The notes below the pieces were generated by a model. It was not told the DNA's origin and did no database searches. It worked only from the letters and a program-made list of their open reading frames with translations. The position numbers and the translations under genes were made by a program. Below are positions 54,362 to 62,948 of a stretch of DNA of 64,000 bases, piece by piece; position 1 is the stretch's first letter, and every line of letters starts with the position of its first letter. The DNA is from Kistimonas sp964291485 (GTDB lineage: Bacteria; Pseudomonadota; Gammaproteobacteria; Pseudomonadales; Endozoicomonadaceae), in the NCBI GenBank assembly GCA_964291485.2, contig OZ220224.1:2418001-2482000 (forward strand), written 5' to 3'.

Positions 54362-55297
54362 ATGAATGTATCGAGAATTGACCTGAACTTACTCGTTTAC
54401 CTTGACGCCTTGTTACGGGAGCGTAACGTCACCCGGGCGGCAGACCAACTGGGGATTACGCAGCCAGCCATGAGTAATGGCCTGCGGCGGTTACGGGATC
54501 TGTTTGAAGACCCGCTCCTTGTGAGAACCAGTGACGGTATGACCCCAACAGAGCGTGCTCGTCAGTTACAACCCATCGTTCGCAATGTGCTGGCGGAGAT
54601 CGAGCAGGCCGTACAACCTCGAAAACCTTTCGAAAGCGCCACCAGCCGACGTGTTTTCCGGATTATGGCCAGTGATTATGCGGAATCAACACTGATTCCC
54701 CAGGTGTTGCGTCAGCTGCGTCTTGAGGCGCCGGATGTAACACTCGATGTGTTGACGCCCAGTGATGTCAGCTTTCAGGATGTTGAGCGGGGCAGGGTGG
54801 ATATGGCCATCAACCGCTTTGACGATATGCCGCAGTCTTTCCACCAGGCAATTATCTGGGAAGATGACTTTTCATGCCTGATCAGCCGCAGCAACCCTAT
54901 TCTTGATGAGTTCATTCTGGACAATTATCTTGCTGCCCGGCATGTTTGGGTCAGCAAAACCGGTATGGGAGTCGGTGTAGGGGTAAACCCGGAAGATGTT
55001 CAGAGGCTCGGCTGGGTTGACGAAGCATTAGACCGATTAGGCAAAAAACGGACAATCTCTGTGTTTACCCGTCACTACCAGGTTGCCATGCAATTGGTGC
55101 GCAACAATGACTTGATAGCAACGCTGCCTACACGCGCTGCTCGGCTTCAGACCGGCGGGGGAGACCTTGTTGTTTTGGCGCCGCCTTTTGAAATCCCCGC
55201 TTTTGAGTTAAAGATGGCCTGGAGCCCTTTGTTACAACAGGATTCAGGGCATCAATGGCTTAGAAGGATGATTATATCCATTGCTCAGAATCGATAA
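54362..55297 (+). CDS. LysR-family transcriptional regulator
   Basis: 311 aa. An N-terminal winged HTH (LRERNVTRAADQLGITQPAM, about residues 18-37) is followed by a substrate-binding-like effector domain of the NodD/PnbR-like subgroup (RVFRIMASDYAE, RVDMAINRFDDMPQ). It is divergent from aceA copy 1 with a 153-nt shared control region, so autoregulation and control of the glyoxylate shunt are plausible but unproven. A near-perfect hairpin (55314-55349, CCTCAGG/CCTGAGG arms) follows the stop. Confidence 0.88.
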   Translation: MNVSRIDLNLLVYLDALLRERNVTRAADQLGITQPAMSNGLRRLRDLFEDPLLVRTSDGMTPTERARQLQPIVRNVLAEIEQAVQPRKPFESATSRRVFRIMASDYAESTLIPQVLRQLRLEAPDVTLDVLTPSDVSFQDVERGRVDMAINRFDDMPQSFHQAIIWEDDFSCLISRSNPILDEFILDNYLAARHVWVSKTGMGVGVGVNPEDVQRLGWVDEALDRLGKKRTISVFTRHYQVAMQLVRNNDLIATLPTRAARLQTGGGDLVVLAPPFEIPAFELKMAWSPLLQQDSGHQWLRRMIISIAQNR

Positions 55298-55516
55298 CCA
55301 AAGATTTCTACTCCCTCAGGCGCTAGCCTTGCGCTGTTAGCACCTGAGGCTGACAAGAGGGATGACCAAAAAGTTAGTATCGATGACAGACTGTAGCTAG
55401 AACGCTTAATAAATGGCTTTCTTGAAGTAAGATTACCAAAAGCATAAATGGAGTAATCAAGCTTTAAGGATGATGCATACTATGAAGACAACCGGAAAGA
55501 GAGTACTAAGTTCTAG

Positions 55517-56676
55517 GGAACCTGCGAGCAAGTGACGTTAAAGAAACACAGTGAATGAAAAGTCATTAATTCACTATTATCCAGCCTGAAAATTACTCAG
55601 TTTCTTACCATTGAAGCCGGTTGTCCGGCTTTCGGATACATTAACCCTGTGCCCGGATCATTTGGTCCAGTCTAACCATGTTTGCCAGAGCGAATAACAT
55701 CGCCAGTTTGCCATCATTTTTCCGAAGTCCCCGATAACGGGCTTTGATAAATCCAAACTGGCATTTGATGATTCTGAAGGGATGTTCCACCTTGGCTCGA
55801 ATGCTGGCTTTCAGGTATTCCGTTTTCAAAATGACTTTATTGATTCGAGGGTGTTTCCTGAGTCTCTTTAACTTGCCTGGTTGTTCGGCTATATGCCACT
55901 GTACAGCGTCTGTATTGAGCGCTTTTCGCTTCTCGGCTCCTCTGTAGCCGGCATCGGCAAAGACAAACTGTTCATCACCGTGCAACAGGTTACTGGCTTG
56001 ATTAAGGTCATGTTCATTGGCGGCTGTTGTCGCCAGACTATGAGTCAAACCTGTACGGGCATCGACACCAATATGCGCCTTCATTCCGAAATACCACTGG
56101 TTACCCTTTCTGGTCTGGTGCATTTGGGGATCTCGCTGCCCCGTCTGATTCTTTGTGGATGTCGGAGCTTCGATGATCGTGGCATCGACCAGAGAGCCTT
56201 CTTTCAAAACGATACCAGACTCTGTCAGCCATTGGTTTACGTCCGTGAAAATAGCCCGAGCCAGATTGTGAGCCTCCAACAGGTGTCGAAAGTTCATAAT
56301 GGTTGTGCGATCAGGAATTGCTTTATCCAGAGACAATCCGGCAAATAATCGCATGGACGCAATTTCATAAAGGGCATCTTCCATGGCCGGATCACTGAGG
56401 CTGTACCATTGTTGAAGGCAGTGTATCCGGAGCATGGTGGATAACGGGTACGGTCTACGCCCATTACCGGGTTTGGGGTAATGAGGTTCAATAATTGTCT
56501 CAAGACGATGCCAGGGAATCAGTTTATCCATACGGGCAAGGAATATTTCTTTGCGGGTCTGGCGACGCTTTTGAGTGAATTCAGCGTCAGAAAAGCTGAG
56601 CTGTTGGTCCATGACTGATCTCCGGCAAAGGCTGAGTGGAGATTAGCTTATTATTGGGGACTTAATCGCAGGTTCC
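55517..56676. mobile_element. IS5-family insertion sequence, complete
   Basis: The element is 1,160 bp. Terminal inverted repeats begin GGAACCTGCGAGCAAGT (left) and GGAACCTGCGATTAAGT (right, reverse complement), with two mismatches. It is flanked by CTAG on both sides (55513-55516, 56677-56680), the YTAR target duplication typical of the IS5 subgroup. It encodes one intact transposase on the minus strand. It interrupts the 5' end of the orphan gene that resumes at 56681. Confidence 0.93.
55641..56612 (-). CDS. IS5-family transposase
   Basis: 323 aa DDE transposase. An N-terminal IS5 domain (MLRIHCLQQWYSLSDPAMED) is followed by the catalytic residues: Asp in GSLVDATIIEAPTS, Asp in VFADAGYRGAEKR, and Glu in IRAKVEHPFRIIKCQFG with the Y/R/K signature following. 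There is no frameshift or internal stop, so the element is probably still active. The start is ATG 56612. Confidence 0.95.
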   Translation of the reverse strand: MDQQLSFSDAEFTQKRRQTRKEIFLARMDKLIPWHRLETIIEPHYPKPGNGRRPYPLSTMLRIHCLQQWYSLSDPAMEDALYEIASMRLFAGLSLDKAIPDRTTIMNFRHLLEAHNLARAIFTDVNQWLTESGIVLKEGSLVDATIIEAPTSTKNQTGQRDPQMHQTRKGNQWYFGMKAHIGVDARTGLTHSLATTAANEHDLNQASNLLHGDEQFVFADAGYRGAEKRKALNTDAVQWHIAEQPGKLKRLRKHPRINKVILKTEYLKASIRAKVEHPFRIIKCQFGFIKARYRGLRKNDGKLAMLFALANMVRLDQMIRAQG

Positions 56677-56738
56677 CTAGTTATTGCAACCAGTCAAAAA
56701 AAGAGCGGCGAGATCATTGTTCAACAAAAAAGGGAACG

Positions 56739-57608
56739 ATGAGGCTGACAAAACGCTCGAAAGACGTTAGCACTACTGCAGCGTCAGTTTGTAAGACGGG
56801 TCTTAGGACACGTAGTAAATCTGACCTATTAGCCCATTATCCCGATATTAGCCATAATGGCAGCGCAGAAATAGCAAAAATAAAGGTTAAAGAAAGAAAA
56901 GTAAGGGAGAGTGCGCCAAAAGCAATAATAAAACCTTGGGAAGCTTATTCAAACAAAGAATTAAAAACGGCTATTGTCGATTTAAAATCCAGTGAAAAAG
57001 CCGTGTTAGCATGTCGGCCACATGAAACACTCAACTGGGATGATGCTGGCTGTAGCTTCTCGGAGGGTGTCATTCTTGACTTAATAAGCGCTGAAAAAGA
57101 AAAAGGCAGATTGCTATCTTCGAACCTAATGGCTTTTTTGGCTGCACCTAACATCGAGACAGACTCACAAGGCTGCCCTGAGGCCGTCTCGATTCATGAG
57201 AAAAAATATCAAGCATTTCTCGAGAGACGTGAATTATTTGGTCGTTTAAAAGCGATTATCACAAGTTCCAGGCAGAGTAATCATTATCTTTCCATGACAT
57301 CCCCGGCTGATAGGGCAACGGAACGACTCAGGCGTGAAAAAGCACAGGTGCTGGACTCTATACCGGTTGAAGAATCTCAAATACGATATGCTCAACAAAA
57401 TGCGAATGACAATATCAAGGAATTGCTGAGAACACTGCAGGTTCATGTTCTAAGAAATCAAACAAGAATCTTGGGAAGTGATTTTGAAAAGTCGGCTATT
57501 CGTTGCTCTATAGTTGAAAAACCTTGGGAAATGAGACTGTTGAATAGCGTAGGGCATCGTGACGAGAAACGCGTTGTTGACGTATTACAAAGAGAGGCCA
57601 GCAAATAG
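56739..57608 (+). CDS. Orphan protein, 5'-disrupted by IS5, 289 aa remaining
   Basis: I do not recognise this family. It is Lys/Arg/Glu-rich and mostly helical, without signal peptide or membrane segment; its coding sequence looks more A+T-rich than its neighbours. If the IS and one CTAG are removed, the frame continues upstream without a stop to ATG 55482 (or in-frame ATGs at 55470/55473), adding 31 residues that begin MKTTGKRVLSSSY. With the IS present that frame ends at a TGA inside the element. ATG 56739, after AAAGGGAAC, may allow a shortened product. The TAG stop lies in the loop of the terminator. A role unique to this lineage, for example host interaction, is speculation. Confidence 0.6.
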   Translation: MRLTKRSKDVSTTAASVCKTGLRTRSKSDLLAHYPDISHNGSAEIAKIKVKERKVRESAPKAIIKPWEAYSNKELKTAIVDLKSSEKAVLACRPHETLNWDDAGCSFSEGVILDLISAEKEKGRLLSSNLMAFLAAPNIETDSQGCPEAVSIHEKKYQAFLERRELFGRLKAIITSSRQSNHYLSMTSPADRATERLRREKAQVLDSIPVEESQIRYAQQNANDNIKELLRTLQVHVLRNQTRILGSDFEKSAIRCSIVEKPWEMRLLNSVGHRDEKRVVDVLQREASK

Positions 57609-57623
57609 CTGGCCTCTCTTTTA
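57591..57623. terminator. Terminator overlapping the orphan gene's stop codon
   Basis: AGAGAGGCCAGC/GCTGGCCTCTCT, 12 bp, loop AAATA, then T4. The stop codon TAG (57606-57608) spans loop and stem. It serves the orphan gene; the convergent aceA copy 2 ends 13 nt further on. Confidence 0.85.
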
Positions 57624-57636
57624 GCTGATAGCAATA

Positions 57637-58953
57637 TTAGAACTGCTCTTCCTCAGTAGAACCGGTCAGAGCCGTTACAGAAGACTGGCCACCCTGGATA
57701 ACGGTGGTCATGTCATCGAAGTAGCCAGTACCCACTTCCTGCTGGTGAGCAACGAAGGTGTAACCCTTCTCGGCAGCGGCAAACTCAGGCTCCTGAACCA
57801 TTTCAACATAGTGCTTCATGCCTTCGCCCTGGGCATAGTTGTGTGCCAGTTCGAACATGTTGTACCACATGTTATGGATACCCGCGAGGGTGATGAACTG
57901 GTACTTGTAGCCCATGTCAGACAGTTCCTGCTGGAACTTGGCGATAGTGGCGTCGTCCAGGTTCTTCTTCCAGTTGAAGCTCGGTGAGCAGTTGTAGGCC
58001 AGCAGCTGATCCGGGTACTCGGCACGGATGGCTTCGGCGAACTTGCGGGCTTCATCCAGATCCGGGGTCGCAGTTTCACACCAGAGCAGGTCAGCATAAG
58101 GTGCGTAAGCCAGACCGCGGGCGATAGCCTGATCGATGCCAGCCTTAACACGGAAAAAGCCTTCAGGGGTACGCTCACCGGTCAGGAAGGGCGCGTCGTA
58201 CTCGTCGCAGTCGGAGGTGATCAGGTCTGCAGCGTTGGCGTCGGTACGGGCCAGTACGATGGTTGGTACGTCAGCTACGTCGGCAGCCAGACGGGCTGCG
58301 ATCAGCTTCTGAACCGCTTCCTGGGTCGGAACCAGTACCTTACCGCCCATATGACCACACTTCTTAACAGAAGCCAGCTGGTCTTCGAAGTGAACACCGG
58401 CGGCACCGGCTTCGATCATGTGCTTCATCAGCTCGTAGGCGTTCAGAACGCCACCGAAACCGGCTTCTGCGTCAGCAACGATAGGTGCGAACATGTTGGT
58501 GTAGTTGTCATCACCAGGATTAACGCCATTCTTCCATTGAATCTGGTCAGCACGACGGAAGCTATTGTTAATGCGCTTGATGACGGCAGGAACAGAATCC
58601 ACCGGATACAGAGACTGATCAGGATACATGCTGCTGGCGGAGTTGTTGTCTGCTGCAACCTGCCAGCCAGACAGATAGATGGCCTCAATACCAGCTTTTA
58701 CTTGCTGAACCGCCTGACCACCAGTCAGGGCACCAAGGCAGTTCACATAACCTTTCCTGGCCTGGCCACCGTAAACCAGATCCCAGAGCTTCTCAGCACC
58801 CTGGCGGGCAATGGTGTTCTCGATCTTGACGGAACCGCGCAGGCGCACAACATCTTCCGCAGTGTAGGTACGCTTGACGTTTTTCCAGCGGGGATTCTCG
58901 GCCCAGTCCATTTCGATACGGGCGATTTCTTCTTGGCGATTATAGGTGGTCAT
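57637..58953 (-). CDS. aceA: Isocitrate lyase, copy 2
   Basis: 438 aa, with all catalytic motifs as in copy 1 (KKCGHMGGK, YNCSPSFNW). ATG 58953 follows AGGAGCGAAAC; a longer frame upstream has no support and would add 45 unrelated residues. Coding ends differ from copy 1 at silent and a few coding positions, but the middle is identical. The upstream region differs completely from that of copy 1, so the two copies are probably expressed under different control. It is divergent from glcB, its partner in the glyoxylate shunt. Confidence 0.96.
   Translation of the reverse strand: MTTYNRQEEIARIEMDWAENPRWKNVKRTYTAEDVVRLRGSVKIENTIARQGAEKLWDLVYGGQARKGYVNCLGALTGGQAVQQVKAGIEAIYLSGWQVAADNNSASSMYPDQSLYPVDSVPAVIKRINNSFRRADQIQWKNGVNPGDDNYTNMFAPIVADAEAGFGGVLNAYELMKHMIEAGAAGVHFEDQLASVKKCGHMGGKVLVPTQEAVQKLIAARLAADVADVPTIVLARTDANAADLITSDCDEYDAPFLTGERTPEGFFRVKAGIDQAIARGLAYAPYADLLWCETATPDLDEARKFAEAIRAEYPDQLLAYNCSPSFNWKKNLDDATIAKFQQELSDMGYKYQFITLAGIHNMWYNMFELAHNYAQGEGMKHYVEMVQEPEFAAAEKGYTFVAHQQEVGTGYFDDMTTVIQGGQSSVTALTGSTEEEQF
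57809..58909 (-). repeat. 1,101-bp interior of aceA copy 2, identical to copy 1
   Basis: Counterpart of 53064-54164 at a constant offset of 4,745 bp, in direct orientation. Recombination between the two would delete the LysR gene, the IS and the orphan gene. Confidence 0.9.
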
Positions 58954-59361
58954 GTTTCGCTCCTGACTTCTGGAATGAGCGTCTGGCGCGTGCAAACAGG
59001 TTGGTTGATACCCCTCAATATCGTGCCAACCATAAGGCACCAGCCGCATGCCGGAGGCATTGTAAGTGGAACTACGGATAGGGGGCAATTTTTATTTTTT
59101 ATACCGAATATGCCCTTTATGAATTCTTACTGGCATGACATAAGCAATCGTTGCGGTCTTTCGGGTATGAAAGTCAGGTGTCGGATTTTATTCATCCGGA
59201 AAATAGCGGTCATAAAGACGATAAATTAGCGAAATCCTAGTGGCATCTTCTAGAATTTTCCGGCATTTTCACACTCCTATACCCTGAAACCTGCTGTTCG
59301 CCGGGGAGGCTTGGGGTTGGCAGGACAGGATTGTTCACCAGGGCTGAGAGGCATAATAACG
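58954..59361. promoter_or_regulatory. Divergent control region between aceA copy 2 and glcB
   Basis: 408 nt with no convincing gene. On the glcB side, 59250-59283 contains AATTTTCCGG...TTCACACTCCTATACC, which mirrors the block before aceA copy 1 in sequence and orientation and could be the glcB promoter (TTTTCC / TATACC). On the aceA side a TATAAAAAAT (minus strand, near 59095) may be a -10. Confidence 0.5.
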
Positions 59362-61542
59362 ATGACAGAACGCATACAAGCAGGTGGTCTTCAGGTTGCC
59401 AGGGTTTTACATGACCTGGTTGCCAACGAGATAGCACCAGGAACCGGAGTGGATCCCAGTCACTTCTGGACAGAACTGGAAGCCATTATCAGCGAGCTGG
59501 CTCCTGTCAATAAAGCCTTACTGGCTCGTCGTGATGAGCTGCAGGCACAGATTGATGCCTGGCATCAGCAGCGACGCGGTCAGGCCCATAACGCGGCCGA
59601 ATACCGAGCATTCCTTGAGCAGATTGGTTATCTGCTGCCGGAAGCTGAAGATTTCACGATAACCACTGAGAATGTTGACCCGGAAATCGCAACACTGGCA
59701 GGTCCGCAGCTCGTTGTACCGGTTATGAACGCCCGGTACGCATTGAATGCAGCCAATGCCCGCTGGGGCAGCCTCTATGATGCACTTTACGGCACCGATG
59801 TGATTCCTGAACTGGAAGGTGCCGAGAAGGGGAAAGGGTATAACCCCGCACGTGGCGCCCTGGTGATCGCCTATGCCCGACGTTTTCTGGATGAAGCCGC
59901 ACCACTTGCAAAAGGTTCTCACGCTGGCGCCTGTGGTTATGGCGTCAAGGAAGGCCAGTTGGTGGTAAAACTGAAAGACGGTTCCGAGACTGCGCTCCAG
60001 CGACCAGAACAGTTTGTCGGCTATCAAGGTGAGTTAAGTAATCCGACAGCAATTCTTATTCAAAACAATGGGATACATCTGGAAATTCAGATTGATCCTG
60101 AACACGTTATTGGTAAGGACGATCCCGCCAATGTGAAAGACGTTCTGCTGGAATCGGCCCTGACAACCATCATGGACTGCGAAGATTCTGTTGCAGCTGT
60201 TGATGCGGAAGATAAAGCCGTTGTTTACGGCAACTGGCTGGGATTGATGAAGGGAACGCTGGGTATTGAGTTCCAGAAAGGTGATCGCACTGTCACCCGG
60301 AGCCTCAACTCGGACCGTGAGTATCTGACAGCCGCCGGTGAATCGCTGACATTACCGGGCCGCAGCCTGATGTTTGTCCGAAATGTCGGTCACCTGATGA
60401 CGAATGAGGCGGTGCTGGATAAGGATGGTAATGAAATCCCCGAAGGCATTCTTGATGGCATGATGACCTCTCTGATTGCCATCCACGACCTTAAGGGCAA
60501 TAGCCCTCACAGCAATTCACGCACGGGTAGCGTTTACATCGTTAAGCCGAAGATGCACGGCCCTGAGGAAGTGGCATTTACGAATACACTCTTCGGGCGG
60601 ATTGAAAAAGCTCTGAGCTTGCCGGTGAATACGCTAAAAGTCGGCATCATGGATGAAGAACGCCGTACCACGGTAAATCTCAAGGCCTGCATTGCCGCCG
60701 CCAAAGAGCGTGTCGTATTTATTAATACAGGATTCCTTGACCGGACAGGTGACGAAATCCATACCTCCATGGAAGCGGGACCTGTGGTCCTTAAAGGCCC
60801 CATGAAGAATGAGCCCTGGATTAAGGCTTATGAGGACTGGAATGTTGATACCGGACTTGCCACTGGCCTGAAAGGGCGTGCGCAGATCGGCAAGGGAATG
60901 TGGCCGATTCCTGATCAAATGGAACAGATGATGTCGGTCAAGATTGGCCATCCCAAGGCGGGAGCGAATACTGCATGGGTGCCGTCGCCGACAGCCGCGA
61001 CCCTTCATGTCATCCATTATCATCAGGTCAATGTGGCAGAAGTGCAGGCCGAACTGGCTAATCGGCAGCGCGCGAGTCTGGATGACATCCTGACACTGCC
61101 ATTGCTTGATGATCCTGCCGCATTGACAGCAGAAGATATTCAGCAGGAACTGGACAATAACGCCCAGGGTATTCTGGGTTATGTTGTCCGCTGGGTTGAT
61201 CATGGCGTTGGCTGTTCCAAGGTACCGGATATCAATGATGTTGGCCTGATGGAGGATCGCGCCACACTGCGTATTTCCAGCCAGCACATCGCCAACTGGT
61301 TACGTCACGGTGTTTGCACGGAAGAGCAGGTGATGGAAACCATGCAGCGGATGGCTACAGTGGTTGACCGTCAGAATGCAGAAGATCCCGAGTATCGCAA
61401 TATGGCGACAAACTTTGACGAGAGCATTGCTTTCCAGGCAGCCTGCGACCTGGTCTTCAAGGGAACGGAGCAGCCTAATGGCTACACCGAACCTGTTCTC
61501 CATGCTCGTCGTCGGGAAGCCAAGGCCAAGTTTGGCTCTTAA
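59362..61542 (+). CDS. glcB: Malate synthase G
   Basis: 726 aa, the long G isoform. It condenses glyoxylate with acetyl-CoA to malate. Typical segments are VVPVMNARYALNAANARWGS, TTIMDCEDSVAAVDAEDK, DGMMTSLIAIHDLKGN, RTGSVYIVKPKMHGPEEVAF and KVGIMDEERRTTVNLKACIA, which contain the Mg2+ and glyoxylate-binding Arg/Glu/Asp residues. ATG 59362 follows GAGAGG; 17 upstream codons in frame are not family-like. Together with aceA it completes the glyoxylate shunt for growth on fatty acids or acetate. Confidence 0.97.
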   Translation: MTERIQAGGLQVARVLHDLVANEIAPGTGVDPSHFWTELEAIISELAPVNKALLARRDELQAQIDAWHQQRRGQAHNAAEYRAFLEQIGYLLPEAEDFTITTENVDPEIATLAGPQLVVPVMNARYALNAANARWGSLYDALYGTDVIPELEGAEKGKGYNPARGALVIAYARRFLDEAAPLAKGSHAGACGYGVKEGQLVVKLKDGSETALQRPEQFVGYQGELSNPTAILIQNNGIHLEIQIDPEHVIGKDDPANVKDVLLESALTTIMDCEDSVAAVDAEDKAVVYGNWLGLMKGTLGIEFQKGDRTVTRSLNSDREYLTAAGESLTLPGRSLMFVRNVGHLMTNEAVLDKDGNEIPEGILDGMMTSLIAIHDLKGNSPHSNSRTGSVYIVKPKMHGPEEVAFTNTLFGRIEKALSLPVNTLKVGIMDEERRTTVNLKACIAAAKERVVFINTGFLDRTGDEIHTSMEAGPVVLKGPMKNEPWIKAYEDWNVDTGLATGLKGRAQIGKGMWPIPDQMEQMMSVKIGHPKAGANTAWVPSPTAATLHVIHYHQVNVAEVQAELANRQRASLDDILTLPLLDDPAALTAEDIQQELDNNAQGILGYVVRWVDHGVGCSKVPDINDVGLMEDRATLRISSQHIANWLRHGVCTEEQVMETMQRMATVVDRQNAEDPEYRNMATNFDESIAFQAACDLVFKGTEQPNGYTEPVLHARRREAKAKFGS

Positions 61543-61566
61543 GAAGGTCGTTACGCAGCGCATGTA

Positions 61567-61594
61567 AAAAACGCACCATCCGGTGCGTTTTTTT
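61567..61594 (+). terminator. Intrinsic terminator after glcB
   Basis: AAAAACGCACC/GGTGCGTTTTT around ATCC, followed by T. Confidence 0.92.
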
Positions 61595-61635
61595 ATGACA
61601 AATTTTCACGGTTTTGTCTTGCTATTCTGAATAGT

Positions 61636-62877
61636 ATGAAAGTGGTTAGGCAGAAACCGAATAACAACATTATTCATGTTTCGGGGTTAAGCGTTTATTC
61701 GTTTTTCCTTGCGGTATGCCTGTTGCTAGCGCCTTCTGCTCATGCTATTGAATTTTCCGCTATTCAATTATTCTCCGGATTTAATGAGCCGCTCCATGCC
61801 GAGATTGAAGTTTCGGGTCTTGTTGATCCTGACGCGCCGGTTGTCGTGGATGTCGCTCCTCCCCTGGATCACCAAAATTATGACGTTCCATTGCAATACT
61901 TTAATGCGGCAATCGATACTTCCTGGCACCAAGAGGCTGATGGCCGTCGAATTATTCGTTTAACCAGCTCGCTACCCGTTTCACTTGAAAACCTAGATTT
62001 CCTTTTGATGGTAATCCCAGCTGATGAAACGCTGTTAATGCGTATCCAAATCCCCATCAAGCAAAACAATAACGGTGAGCAGACTTCTCAGTCTCAATTA
62101 CGGGTTCAAAATTCTAATAATAAAAATGCCAATAACCTGCCTTTAACCCAGTTTAATGACCCCTTGCCTAAGCGCAAAAAGAAAAAAGTCAGGAATAAAC
62201 AGAAGACTGTTGCAGACAAGCGATTGAACCGACTCAAACGCACCTCGGAGCTTGCCAGAGCTAATAGGCAGGCGGACGCCAATGCCAGAGTTTTAGCCTT
62301 TAACTCTGTTGCTGATGAAATCTCATATAATCCGTATTTTTCGAAACAAGCAATTACCGCTGTTCTGCATGAGGATAGAGAGACAGACAAAGCAGAAGTG
62401 TCTATTAAGCCAGCGCTGGCCTTTGTTCCGACAACAGATAATAAAGCCGTCGATAAAATAGTAAAGAATAAGGATAAAAGCGAAAGTGTAAATCTCGATG
62501 TCAGGGAGAAGCTGATTGATACCATCAATCAGCTTTTCACTATGCAATCTTCCCAGTCAGATATCCCTGCCTCATTGCTAGACCGATTATTGCTGTCAAC
62601 GGCATTTCCTAAGATGAATGCTCAAACGGTAATCAAGCAAAGCAATCCACAAATTGTCCTGTCTAACCAATCCCAGAAAACTAACGCTAAAGGGGGCGAT
62701 ATAAAGAGGATTGAGGTAGCGACGATAACGCCTTTCTTGAGCCGCTCTCTTGTACTGAGCCCTGTTGGATTTTCCCGTTTGTTTCAGGTGCTTGCCAGGC
62801 AGCAATTTTGGATGAAATCACTACAAAAAAGCGCCCTTCAAAGGGTTAAATACAGCAAGTTAGAATGTATTGTTTAA
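61636..62877 (+). CDS. FimV N-terminal-domain-like exported protein
   Basis: 413 aa. Signal peptide or anchor at about residues 16-37 (ending APSAHA). The following ~95 residues (FSAIQLFSGFNEPLHAEIEV, ... IIRLTSSLPVSLENLDFLLM) match the N-terminal domain of FimV-type proteins, which sits in the periplasm and organises polar type IV pilus and signalling components. A Lys/Arg-rich linker (PKRKKKKVRNKQK, about 175-190) and a low-complexity polar C-terminal half follow, without the LysM, membrane span or TPR parts of full FimV. It is a shortened or specialised paralogue. ATG 61636 lacks a strong ribosome binding site. Confidence 0.65.
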   Translation: MKVVRQKPNNNIIHVSGLSVYSFFLAVCLLLAPSAHAIEFSAIQLFSGFNEPLHAEIEVSGLVDPDAPVVVDVAPPLDHQNYDVPLQYFNAAIDTSWHQEADGRRIIRLTSSLPVSLENLDFLLMVIPADETLLMRIQIPIKQNNNGEQTSQSQLRVQNSNNKNANNLPLTQFNDPLPKRKKKKVRNKQKTVADKRLNRLKRTSELARANRQADANARVLAFNSVADEISYNPYFSKQAITAVLHEDRETDKAEVSIKPALAFVPTTDNKAVDKIVKNKDKSESVNLDVREKLIDTINQLFTMQSSQSDIPASLLDRLLLSTAFPKMNAQTVIKQSNPQIVLSNQSQKTNAKGGDIKRIEVATITPFLSRSLVLSPVGFSRLFQVLARQQFWMKSLQKSALQRVKYSKLECIV

Positions 62878-62948
62878 GCTTGATAAAACGTTCTTTTGTT
62901 TTGCCAAGAACAGGTAAGGTGGCAAGCATCATCCAGTGCTACTTGAAG

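Noticed and set aside
52448..55570. Shared ATGACTTTTCATT at the AraC/MFS scar and inside the IS5 non-coding end
   Set aside because: A 13-nt match between an IS and 64 kb of DNA is expected by chance a couple of times; no inverted repeat or target duplication is present at the scar.
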